Assembly (NCBI GenBank): GCA_017354515.1
Contig: JAFMQT010000035.1
Location: 1-16,968, forward strand
Direction of reading: 5' to 3'
Length of the DNA: 16,968 nucleotides
Source: Nocardia sp.
GTDB taxonomy: Bacteria; Actinomycetota; Actinomycetes; Mycobacteriales; Mycobacteriaceae
Position numbers and translations under genes: made by a program. A model generated the notes under the pieces. That model saw only the letters and a list, made by a program, of their open reading frames with translations. It did not search any database and was not told the origin of the DNA. Each line of letters begins with the position of its first letter. Position 1 is the stretch's first letter. Positions 6,570 through 13,961 of this stretch are shown piece after piece.

Positions 6570-7049
6570 ATGGCGCCCGATGTCCTGAGCCTGTGGAACA
6601 ACGCGAAGGGACTGCCGTTCGGCAAGAAACTGTTCAGCACCGGATTGTGTTGGAAGGCGCCATATTTCGGTTCGATCTCGCCGGAATTCGAGGAACTGGC
6701 ACCCGGTCGGGCGGTCGTGACGTTCGGCAACAGCCGCAAGGTGCACAACCATCTGGGCACGGTGCACGCGATCGCCTGCTGCAACGCCGCTGAACTCGCC
6801 GCCGGCACGATGACCGAAGTCAGCATTCCCAGCAGTCACCGGTGGATACCCGTCGGTATGACCGTGCAGTACCTGCGTAAGGCCACCACCGACCTTCGGG
6901 CGGTCGCCGAGGCAGCCTTGCCGGACGACACAGCGAGCAGCGGCGGATTCGACTGGACGATCCCGGTCCGCATCGTCGACACCCATGGCGTCGAGGTCGT
7001 CCACGCCGACATCACGATGCGTGTGTCCGAGAAACCGCCGCGTCGGTAA
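6570..7049 (+). CDS. DUF4442 hotdog-fold (thioesterase-like) protein
   Basis: The 159-aa product resembles DUF4442/PaaI-type hotdog proteins: LFSTGLCWKAPYFGSI, then KVHNHLGTVHAIACCNAAELAAG (about 57-79), the core helix of the fold, then MTEVSIPSSHRWIPVGMTVQYL. Hotdog proteins of this class hydrolyse acyl-CoA or other thioesters or bind them. The presence of one suggests a CoA-linked intermediate in the pathway, which is inference. ATG 6570 follows the previous stop without a gap, and AGAGGA lies about 10 nt upstream inside the preceding gene. Confidence 0.86.
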   Translation: MAPDVLSLWNNAKGLPFGKKLFSTGLCWKAPYFGSISPEFEELAPGRAVVTFGNSRKVHNHLGTVHAIACCNAAELAAGTMTEVSIPSSHRWIPVGMTVQYLRKATTDLRAVAEAALPDDTASSGGFDWTIPVRIVDTHGVEVVHADITMRVSEKPPRR

Positions 7050-7077
7050 ACCAAACAACCCGTCGAAAGGACCAGCC

Positions 7078-9555
7078 GTGAGCGAAGCAACGTGGCAGAA
7101 ATCGGCCTGCATTCTGTGTGAATGCAACTGCGGCCTGGAGATCCAGGTCATCGCCGGCCGGCTGGCCAAGATCCGCGGCGACAAGGAGCACGTCTCCTCC
7201 CAGGGCTACACCTGTGAGAAGCCGCTGCGCCTGGACCATTACCAGAACAGCCGCGACCGGCTGACCTCGCCGCTGCGGCGCCGCGCGGACGGCACCTATG
7301 AGGAGATCGACTGGAAGACCGCGATCACTGAGATCGCAGCTCGGCTCACGGCAGTCAAGCAAGCCTACGGTGGCGACAAGATCCTGTTCTACGCCGGTGG
7401 CGGCCAAGGCAATCACCTCCCGGCCGCCTACGGCCAATCGCTGCGGGCCGCACTGGGCACCAGGTACTACTCCAACGCGCTGGCGCAGGAGAAGACCGGC
7501 GAGGCGTGGGTCGATGCCCAGCTGTACGGCACCCACACCAAGGGCGACTACGAGCACGCCGAGGTCGTCATGTTCCTCGGCAAGAACCCGTGGCAGACCC
7601 ACTCCTTCCCGCGCGCCCGCCCGGTGCTGCGCGAGATCTCTCGCGACCCGCAGCGGGCGATGATCGTGGTCGATCCGCGCCGCAGCGAGACCGCCGCGCT
7701 CGCCGACTTCCACCTGCAGGTACGTCCGGGCACCGACGCCTGGCTACTGGCCGCAATGCTCGGTGTGCTGGTGGACGAGGATCTGCTCGACCACGACTTC
7801 ATCGCCGAGCACACCGACGGCGCCGACGAGGTCCTCGCCGTTCTGCGCGAAGTCCCGATCAGCACCTATGCCGATCGGTGCGGCGTTCCCGAGGACCTGA
7901 TCCGGGCCGCCACCCGCCGCTTCGCCACCGCCGAGAGCGCCGCGACCTACGAGGACCTCGGCGTCCAGCAGGCACCCAACAGCACCCTGGTCTCCTACCT
8001 CAACAAACTGCTGTGGATCCTGACCGGCAACTTCGCCAAACCCGGCACGATGGCGCTGCACTCGTGGTTCGTGTCGCTGGCCGGCGCCCCGCCCGCCGAT
8101 CCGCGCCGCCTGCCCCGCCCGAAACCCGGGCCGCTGAAGAAGGCGTCGAAAAAGGCCGTTACCCGTACCCTCGCCGCCAACGCCGGCGGCCTGTCCCGAG
8201 GGGTCGCGCTGGCGGCCGGCTCACCGATGCCGCGACAGGCCACTAACTCAGCCGCGCGCCTGCTGCTGGGGCGCCTGGTCCCGGTGCTGAGCGGAATGCT
8301 CACCGCCGAGGCCTATCCGCGCGCGGACCGCACCACCCCGGTCACCGGCGCGCGGATCATCGGTGGCATGATCCCGGCCAATTCGATCGCCGAGGAGATC
8401 CTCACCGATCACCCCGACCGGCTGCGGGCGATGTGGATCGACAGCTCCAACCCGGCCCACTCGCTGCCGCAGTCGCAGCGCTTCGGTACGGCGCTGCGTG
8501 CCTGCGAGGTCTCCGTCGTCGTCGATGTCGCGTTCACCGAAACCGCCCGTCTGGCCGACTACGTCCTTCCCGCCGCGAGCCAGTTCGAGAAGTGGGAGTG
8601 CACCTTCTTCAACACCGAGTTCCCGCACAACGCGTTCTGGCTGCGGGCACCGCTGCTCGATCCACGCCCCGGCACGCTGCCCGAGGCGGAGATCTACGCC
8701 CGTGTCATGCGCGAGCTCGGCGCCGTCGACGAGGCACTCCTGGACCGGCTGCGCACCGCGCTCGAGGCGGGCACCGACGCCTTCGCGCTGGCGTTCTTCT
8801 CCGCCGCCACCGCCGACCCGGACCTGCTGCGCCAGGTCGGCTACATCCTCTACGAAACCCTCGGCCCCACCCTGCCGAACGGCGCCCGCGCCGCCGCGAT
8901 CCTGTGGGGCGCCTCCCACCTGTGCGCCCTGCAATATCCCGACTCCGTGGCCCGGGCCGGCTTCCGCGGCCCCGGCCTGGACGCCGGCCAGCAGCTGTTC
9001 GAGGCGATCCTGCGCGAACGCTCCGGCGTCACCTTCACCGTCGACGAGTGGAAACACGCCTGGGACTACGTCAAGCGCAACGACAACCGCTTCACCATCG
9101 CCATCCCCGAACTGCTACCCGACCTCGAGGCACTACAGGATGCCGAATCATCCTGGACGAGCGCGGAATTCCCGTTCGTCCTGATGGCCGGCGAGCGCCG
9201 GGCATTCACCGCCAACGACATCATCCGCGACCCGTCCTGGCGCCGCCGCGACGCCGGTGGCGCACTCCGGATCAACCCCGCCGACGCCGAACACCTCGGC
9301 ATCAGCGCCGACAGCCGCGTCCGGGTGACCACCGAGGCCGGCTCCGCCGAGACCGGCGTCGAGATCACCGACATCATGCAGCCCGGCCACGTCTCCCTCC
9401 CCAACGGACTCGGCGTCGACTACCCCGACGAGCACGGCAACCGGCACCGCACCGGCGTCGCGATCAACCAGCTCACCAGCGCCCGACACCGCGACCGCCT
9501 GGCCGGCACACCCTGGCACAAGTACGTGCCGGCACGGATCGAAGCAGTCATATGA
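7078..9555 (+). CDS. Molybdopterin-dependent oxidoreductase (DMSO reductase superfamily, FeS-containing)
   Basis: The 825-aa product has an N-terminal 4Fe-4S site with C11, C14, C18 and C46 (CILCECNC...GYTC), the Molybdopterin oxidoreductase domain (about 55-560) and a C-terminal molybdopterin-dinucleotide domain (about 697-820; FVLMAGERRAFTAN..., PNGLGVDYPDEHGN). GTG 7078 follows AAAGGA and a 28-nt gap after DUF4442; a longer frame only rereads that gene. There is no Tat signal, so it should be cytoplasmic, and no FeS or membrane partner subunit is adjacent. Where relatives hold the Mo ligand (Ser/Cys/Sec/Asp) this protein reads SNALAQEKTGEAW (132-144), with no Cys. A Lys/Arg/Pro-rich insertion occupies about 340-400. 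It probably performs the hydroxylation, hydration or reduction step of the operon's pathway. Confidence 0.93.
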   Translation: MSEATWQKSACILCECNCGLEIQVIAGRLAKIRGDKEHVSSQGYTCEKPLRLDHYQNSRDRLTSPLRRRADGTYEEIDWKTAITEIAARLTAVKQAYGGDKILFYAGGGQGNHLPAAYGQSLRAALGTRYYSNALAQEKTGEAWVDAQLYGTHTKGDYEHAEVVMFLGKNPWQTHSFPRARPVLREISRDPQRAMIVVDPRRSETAALADFHLQVRPGTDAWLLAAMLGVLVDEDLLDHDFIAEHTDGADEVLAVLREVPISTYADRCGVPEDLIRAATRRFATAESAATYEDLGVQQAPNSTLVSYLNKLLWILTGNFAKPGTMALHSWFVSLAGAPPADPRRLPRPKPGPLKKASKKAVTRTLAANAGGLSRGVALAAGSPMPRQATNSAARLLLGRLVPVLSGMLTAEAYPRADRTTPVTGARIIGGMIPANSIAEEILTDHPDRLRAMWIDSSNPAHSLPQSQRFGTALRACEVSVVVDVAFTETARLADYVLPAASQFEKWECTFFNTEFPHNAFWLRAPLLDPRPGTLPEAEIYARVMRELGAVDEALLDRLRTALEAGTDAFALAFFSAATADPDLLRQVGYILYETLGPTLPNGARAAAILWGASHLCALQYPDSVARAGFRGPGLDAGQQLFEAILRERSGVTFTVDEWKHAWDYVKRNDNRFTIAIPELLPDLEALQDAESSWTSAEFPFVLMAGERRAFTANDIIRDPSWRRRDAGGALRINPADAEHLGISADSRVRVTTEAGSAETGVEITDIMQPGHVSLPNGLGVDYPDEHGNRHRTGVAINQLTSARHRDRLAGTPWHKYVPARIEAVI

Positions 9556-9762
9556 GGCACACAGTGACGGGACTTCGGCACGCTACTCGACGACGATCAT
9601 GTGACCGATTCGCGACCTCTTATGGGTGCCTGATCAATTCGGTCGACTGCCGCTTGCGGTTTGCCTAATGTCGTGCGCGGAAGATCAGCCCGACAGGGGG
9701 CGCCCAGAGCGCACAGCATCCCTGTGAAGGATGTAGAGATGCACGCTCACCCTTCCGCAAAT

Positions 9763-9834
9763 TCCTCCGTGGTGTAATTGGCAGCACGACTGAATCTGGT
9801 TCAGTCGGTCTGGGTTCGAATCCTGGCGGAGGAA
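9763..9834 (+). tRNA. tRNA-Gln, anticodon CTG
   Basis: A 72-nt cloverleaf: acceptor TCCTCCG (9763-9769) with CGGAGGA (9827-9833), discriminator A9834, anticodon stem ACTGA/TCAGT with loop ATCTGGT giving CTG at 9796-9798, and a T-arm around TTCGAAT. The CTG anticodon and the acceptor sequence fit glutamine. CCA is not encoded. The 207 bp before it and the 188 bp after it hold no gene I can support. Confidence 0.93.
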
Positions 9835-10022
9835 CGTCCGTCAGTGTGTAGGCACATTCACAGTCCAGGCCTGCCGCACGATCGGGTGGCAGGTTGACCC
9901 GTCACCTGATCTTGCAGCAGCCCCACGGCTCCCCCACACAGCCGACTGCCGGCACCACCACCTCACCCAGGAATGAAAGACCAGCTCGTCGGCCGATACA
10001 GTTGCACACCCAACCGGCGACA

Positions 10023-10592
10023 TCAGCCGACCGCACGCCCGAGGAACGCCATCAGCTTCGTCGTCGGGCTCGCACCGTCCGGCACGTCTTGCTGCGGACC
10101 GAATCCACCAGGGCGCCGCAGGATGTCCTCAGGTACCGATTCGACCAGGCCACTGATGAACGCCAGCACCCGGTCCGGCAGGTCGACCAGGCGTCCCTGG
10201 GAGCGGTGCAGGTCCCAGGCGTGGATCGCCAGATCACTGATCGGATAGGCCAGCGCGCTGCGCAGCGGGACATCACCGTCTTGCTGCGGCGTCCGGCGGG
10301 GCGCGTCCACATCGGCGTCGGGTAACGACTCCACCATCCGACGGCGAAGGTCCCGCAGCACTTCAGCCGGGTTGTCAACCATCCAGTCCGCGGGCTCGGA
10401 ACGGCCCCACAGTGCACCGCCCTCGATCAGGGTGACGATCTTCGTCGCACTGCCGGTGACGTGGGCGATCAGATCGCGCACCGTCCAGCCGTCCAAATTG
10501 GATGCCATGTACCAATTTTCACGTGGCGTCTGCTCCACGGCCTCGATGAGAAGCGTGCTCGCGTCCGACGCCAGGGTTGCCATGTCGTGCAT
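10023..10592 (-). CDS. TIGR03086 family metal-binding protein (DinB / mycothiol-isomerase fold)
   Basis: The roughly 189-aa product fits the actinobacterial TIGR03086 group. It has a four-helix DinB-like N-terminal part with the WTVRDLIAHV motif (H44 as probable metal ligand), the ADWMVDNP stretch and DLAIHAWDL (D120, H124, D127), which supplies the other metal ligands. Relatives of this fold are mycothiol-dependent enzymes such as maleylpyruvate isomerase; the specific reaction here is unknown. ATG 10592 or ATG 10583 could start it, and neither has a strong ribosome site. It stands alone, 164 bp downstream of jetD on the same strand. Confidence 0.85.
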   Translation of the reverse strand: MHDMATLASDASTLLIEAVEQTPRENWYMASNLDGWTVRDLIAHVTGSATKIVTLIEGGALWGRSEPADWMVDNPAEVLRDLRRRMVESLPDADVDAPRRTPQQDGDVPLRSALAYPISDLAIHAWDLHRSQGRLVDLPDRVLAFISGLVESVPEDILRRPGGFGPQQDVPDGASPTTKLMAFLGRAVG

Positions 10593-10756
10593 ACGCCCAG
10601 GGTATCGGCGACCGAGGCCCCCGGCCGGCCGCGCTCATCGGTGAGTTGGCGATGGGCAGCGACCGCTTCCGCTGCCTTTGGGCCGGCGCATACGTGCGCG
10701 CCCGCACACGAGCGAGGAATCCGCGAGACGAGGTGCCGAAACCGAGTGGCACGGTT

Positions 10757-11932
10757 CTACAGACGCGCCAGCGCCGATTCGACGATCGAAAATCGGATGC
10801 GTTCCTGCTCGAGTCGGACGGCCGGACCGAAGGTGTCCTCGACCAGGTCACGGTAGAGTTCGGCCTCGGCGGGGCGCAAACCATCCAGCATGGCGACGGC
10901 TGGGGAATTCTCCCGCACCCAGTGCTGCTCGTGGGCGAGTAAGGTGGTGCGGTCCATCAGGACGGACTCGGTGTGCGGGAAGCTTCCCCGAAGCCGGTCG
11001 AGGATGGCGAAGCCGTGTGTGTCGATATCGCCCCAGTAGCACAGACGCCGATCAGCGAGCCAGGACAGCGAGCCGAGCCGGGTCACCGCATATCCGCCGC
11101 CGAAGAGGGCGACCGTGTCCGCCAGCTCCGGCAGGGCGAGATACGTGGTGTCGTTCTCGACGACCAGAATTGTCCGGGCGTTCAGTGGCATTGCGGCCAA
11201 CTCCGCGGCAGGCACCGTGAGCTCGGAGAAGCCGGCGGTATCACGCCCCGGATCAAGCCAGCGAAACCGGATATACTGTGGCTTACGCCGAAAGTGGTAA
11301 CGTCCGGCGAAATTGGCTGCCGGACAGTCGAAGTCGATTCGCTCTGCGGGAAGCTGTCGGTCCAGCAGCCGCGCGAGCACAGCGCGGTGGCGCTCGACGA
11401 ACTTGGTGTCCGCCCCGGGGGCGTCGATTTGCCGTAGATACGTCCCGGGTCCAGCGTGGGCATCGATCCACAGCACAGTGGCCACGAGCGTATGCCACTC
11501 ATCCGCGACCGCGAGCACCTCGTGCGGTCTGGTTACCATCCATTCCACCAAAGCTGGTGCGACCAGTTGGGTTTCGTCGATCAGGGCACTGAACCGCCGA
11601 ACCACCGAGGCAACGCCGAGTAGTGACCACAGACTCTGCCACTCCTCAACGCGCACCCGGCACGGCAGGTCGTTGACGCCGACGAGGCGACCGCCGACCG
11701 GCGCGTACTCGACTCGCAGGCCCGCACCGTCGTCTTCGCGCCACCGTTGCGCCCAGTCCTGCACGGCGGCCAGGTTCGCCGCGATTTCCCTGGATCGTGG
11801 TGCCCGCAAGGGGATTTCGAGCGGCACGGCAGGCTGTCCGGTTACGAAGGCCCCGAGGAGCTCGCCCGAATCCCATCGGCGGCGGAGTTTGCCGAGCACG
11901 TCCGCGCGCGTTGTCCAACCAGCCACGGTCAC
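10757..11932 (-). CDS. jetD: JetD, Wadjet nuclease subunit (DUF3322 + DUF2220/Toprim)
   Basis: The 391-aa product has the two-domain JetD layout: N-terminal DUF3322 (about 1-190, with WTTRADVLGKLRRRWDSGELL at the start) and C-terminal DUF2220 Toprim nuclease. Toprim residues are visible: E259 in ILVVENDTTYLALPE, and D302/D304 in YWGDIDTHGFAILDRLR; RLEQERI (373-379) is the usual family end. In Wadjet systems JetABC forms an SMC-like loop extruder and JetD cuts the trapped plasmid. Here the GTG start overlaps a jetC stop (GTGA at 11932-11929), as in complete operons, but jetA, jetB and nearly all of jetC are missing. The length and active-site residues look intact, so the protein may still be made but has no JetABC partner in this window. 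Confidence 0.93.
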   Translation of the reverse strand: MTVAGWTTRADVLGKLRRRWDSGELLGAFVTGQPAVPLEIPLRAPRSREIAANLAAVQDWAQRWREDDGAGLRVEYAPVGGRLVGVNDLPCRVRVEEWQSLWSLLGVASVVRRFSALIDETQLVAPALVEWMVTRPHEVLAVADEWHTLVATVLWIDAHAGPGTYLRQIDAPGADTKFVERHRAVLARLLDRQLPAERIDFDCPAANFAGRYHFRRKPQYIRFRWLDPGRDTAGFSELTVPAAELAAMPLNARTILVVENDTTYLALPELADTVALFGGGYAVTRLGSLSWLADRRLCYWGDIDTHGFAILDRLRGSFPHTESVLMDRTTLLAHEQHWVRENSPAVAMLDGLRPAEAELYRDLVEDTFGPAVRLEQERIRFSIVESALARL

Positions 11933-11985
11933 GCCCGGCTCACGGCCGACTCGAGCGCAACGGTCAGTTGCCGCTCCCGGTATTC
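11929..11985 (-). pseudogene. jetC: jetC 3' end remnant, last 18 codons
   Basis: In the frame shifted by two from the jetA stub, the minus strand reads EYRERQLTVALESAVSRA and then TGA at 11931-11929. The TGA overlaps the jetD GTG, the arrangement expected for the end of jetC. Sequence before 11985 belongs to jetA. The identification rests on position, the coding-like heptad-friendly residues and the GTGA coupling. Confidence 0.7.
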
Positions 11986-12062
11986 AGCGGCGCGTTATCC
12001 GCCCGCAGCGATCGCCACGCGGGGTGCTGCCGACGCAACGACTCCAACTGCTCGAACTGCAT
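11964..12062 (-). pseudogene. jetA: jetA (DUF3375) 5' end remnant
   Basis: From ATG 12062 (GAGGAAG 8 nt upstream) the frame begins MQFEQLESLRRQHPAWRSLR and continues ADNAPL, the signature N-terminus of DUF3375/JetA ('LRR.HPAWRLLRADNAPL'). After codon 26 (position 11985) it runs out of family similarity and stops six codons later (NTGSGN, TGA at 11966-11964). About 450 residues of JetA are absent. The start signals survive, so a 32-aa peptide could be translated just upstream of jetD. Confidence 0.85.
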
Positions 12063-12251
12063 ACCGCGAACTTCCTCGACGCGACGCGAATAGGAACACC
12101 GAAATCGTAAAGTCCCCCACCGACAGGGTCGTGGCACTGCGGCACGCGGAGCAGAGGCCGGCAGCCCCGCTGTCCGCGCTCGCCTTGGTGGCCGGTCGAG
12201 GATGTGGCGAGAGGTGCAGGTCTCGGGCGGTGCGTGCTCGCCCACGCCCGC

Positions 12252-13040
12252 TCAGGCCATGGTTTCGCCGCCGTCGATGGTGATGATCTGGCCGGTGATG
12301 TAGTTGTTGGCCATGAGGAACAGCGCGCCGGCCGCGGCCTCTTCGGCGGTGCCGAACCGGCCGAGGGGCCAGGTTGCGCCGGCGGCGGCGACGCCTTCGT
12401 CGGTGTCCATCATCGGAGCCGAGCGCAGCAGCGGGGTGTCGGTCCGGCCGAAGCGAATGGTGTTCACGCGAATCCGCGCGGGGGCCAACTCGACACCGAT
12501 GGATTTGGTCAGAGCCTCCACCGCGCCGGCCGCGGCCAGGCCGGCGGATGCGCCGGGGAAGGGGCGAACCAGAACCGTGCCCGAGCTGAGTGTCAGCGAA
12601 CCTCCCGCGGGGAGCCGGGTCGCGGCCACGCGGGCGGCGGTGTAAGCGGCCGGCACCCTGGATTCGAAACTGGCTCGCAGCACGTCGCTGTCCGCCTCGC
12701 CCAGTGGCGCGATACCGCCGGCGTTACCCACGGTGACGAACAGGTGATCGACCTGGCCGGCCTGGTCGAACGCCGACACGAGGACCTTCTCGTCCGCGCC
12801 GTCGCCGGCGACCCCCAGCACGGCTTCGTCGTCCCCGTCGCTGGAAGCGCGCACATGGTCCAGCGCAGACTTCAGCCGCTCGGGGTCGCGTCCGACCAAC
12901 ACGACCCGGGCGCCGACCGACCGCAGCAGAACACCGGCGGCCAGTCCGATGCCCGAGGTTCCGCCGACGACAACGACGGTTTCACCGGCCAGTGCGCTGG
13001 GCAGCGGGGTGCGAACGGGGATAGGAGCGACAGTGCTCAT
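12252..13040 (-). CDS. Short-chain dehydrogenase/reductase lacking the YxxxK pair
   Basis: The 262-aa product is a Rossmann SDR: VVVVGGTSGIG (22-32) for NAD(P), VTVGNAGG (102-109), SLTLSSGT (148-155) with the usual catalytic serine position, RVNTIRFGRTDTP (191-203) and the ending ITGQIITIDGGETMA. Where YxxxK should lie, the sequence is GLAAAGAVEAL, giving G167 and A171. Such degenerate SDRs are known in actinobacteria, and their catalysis is unclear. ATG 13040 has GAGAGGG 8 nt upstream. It diverges from the TetR gene at 13135 and shares its promoter region, so the pair is probably one regulon. Confidence 0.9.
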   Translation of the reverse strand: MSTVAPIPVRTPLPSALAGETVVVVGGTSGIGLAAGVLLRSVGARVVLVGRDPERLKSALDHVRASSDGDDEAVLGVAGDGADEKVLVSAFDQAGQVDHLFVTVGNAGGIAPLGEADSDVLRASFESRVPAAYTAARVAATRLPAGGSLTLSSGTVLVRPFPGASAGLAAAGAVEALTKSIGVELAPARIRVNTIRFGRTDTPLLRSAPMMDTDEGVAAAGATWPLGRFGTAEEAAAGALFLMANNYITGQIITIDGGETMA

Positions 13041-13058
13041 AGAAGATGCCCTCTCTTG

Positions 13059-13127
13059 TAAACCATCTAGTTGTTTTATTCCGGTCAGCGTGACAGCTCA
13101 CCGGTCGCAAGTCAACTGTGTGGTTTA
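13059..13127. promoter_or_regulatory. Paired operator-like sites between SDR and TetR genes
   Basis: TAAACCA-TCT-AGTTG lies at 13059-13073. The same motif in reverse orientation, TAAACCA-CAC-AGTTG on the minus strand, lies at 13127-13113. Twelve of 15 positions are identical, and the sites face each other across the divergent promoter region. The second sits 7 nt before the tetR ATG and overlaps an AT-rich TTTAAT that could be its -10, so the tetR transcript may be leaderless. I infer TetR operators. Confidence 0.6.
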
Positions 13128-13134
13128 ATTCGGC

Positions 13135-13758
13135 ATGGCCTATGACGGGGACGACACCAGGCGGCGGATCTTCGTTGCGGCATCGGCCGAGTTCGCCGAG
13201 CATGGCCTCGCCGGCGCGCGGGTCGACCGGATCGCCACCGCCGCACAAGCCAACAAGCAGGCCATTTACCTGTATTACGGCAATAAGGAGAAGCTGTTCG
13301 CCATCGTGTTGCAGGCGAAGCTCGAGGAGATCTGCAACTGCGTTTCCATCGAACTCGATGCGGTGGCCGAATCCGTCGGGCAGCTGTTCGACCTGTACCA
13401 GCAACATCCGCAGATGTTGCGGCTGCTGCTGTGGGAGGCGCTGGAGGGCGGCGACGAACTCGACGAGAGTGAGCCGGACCGGCGGGCCGATATGCGGACG
13501 AAGATCCGGCATCTCGTGGACGACAGCAGTGCGAATCGGCACTCCACGGGCACCCGCCTGCGCGCCACTCAGGACCTCATGTTCACCATCATGGCGCTGG
13601 TTTCGTGGAATTTCGCGGTGCCCAGAATGTGCCGCATCGTCCTGGATGAAGAAACCGACCAGGCCGCCCTGACCCGCCGCCGCGAGACGGTGATCGAAAC
13701 CGCCCGCGCCCTCGCCGCGGCGCACAATGCCGCCACCACGGCGCCGAGCGTCCGATAG
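13135..13758 (+). CDS. TetR-family transcriptional regulator
   Basis: The 207-aa product has a textbook N-terminal HTH (about 8-55): RRRIFVAASAEFAEHGLAG, then VDRIATAAQANKQAIYLYYG, then NKEKLFAIVL. The C-terminal ligand domain spans about 60-195 and is not of a recognised subclass. ATG 13135 has no ribosome site; a -10-like TTTAAT (13124-13129) ends 5 nt before it, so leaderless translation is plausible. It is divergent from the SDR gene and very probably controls it and itself through the paired sites at 13059-13127. Confidence 0.93.
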   Translation: MAYDGDDTRRRIFVAASAEFAEHGLAGARVDRIATAAQANKQAIYLYYGNKEKLFAIVLQAKLEEICNCVSIELDAVAESVGQLFDLYQQHPQMLRLLLWEALEGGDELDESEPDRRADMRTKIRHLVDDSSANRHSTGTRLRATQDLMFTIMALVSWNFAVPRMCRIVLDEETDQAALTRRRETVIETARALAAAHNAATTAPSVR

Positions 13759-13805
13759 GTTCCCGGCACCTCACGGTCCGCCGGACACCGAGGGAAATGT
13801 GACGG

Positions 13806-13854
13806 TTGACACCATGACCGACTCCTCCCTAATCTAGTAGATAGAACGATCTAT
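13806..13854 (+). promoter_or_regulatory. Promoter of the membrane-protein gene overlapped by ATCTA/TAGAT palindromes
   Basis: A perfect -35 TTGACA (13806-13811) is followed after 18 nt by TAATCT (13830-13835). The -10 lies within ATCTA-G-TAGAT (13832-13842), and this runs into ATAGA-ACGA-TCTAT (13841-13854), so three ATCTA/TAGAT half-sites cover the start region. This is the layout of a repressed promoter. A related site lies at 16296-16307. Confidence 0.6.
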
Positions 13855-13961
13855 AAACGCCGGATGGCGGACCGAGGGTTCGCACTGTGCTCGATCCAGG
13901 CCGGCTCGAAATTGAAATCCGTCGTCGGAACGGACGGCAATCCATTGAAAGGTGTCGCCTG

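Noticed and set aside
5550..7184. A 544-codon minus-strand frame
   Set aside because: It spans four well-supported plus-strand genes in reverse and has no domain signature.
8433..9668. A 411-codon plus-strand frame
   Set aside because: It is an arginine/proline-rich alternative frame within the molybdoenzyme gene.
11964..12245. A 93-aa small protein upstream of jetD
   Set aside because: The upstream part is GC-rich shadow; only the segment from ATG 12062 resembles a real gene, and that is the truncated jetA.
12204..13061. A 285-codon plus-strand frame
   Set aside because: It is antisense to the SDR gene; the SDR has the Rossmann motif, a ribosome site and the family C-terminus.
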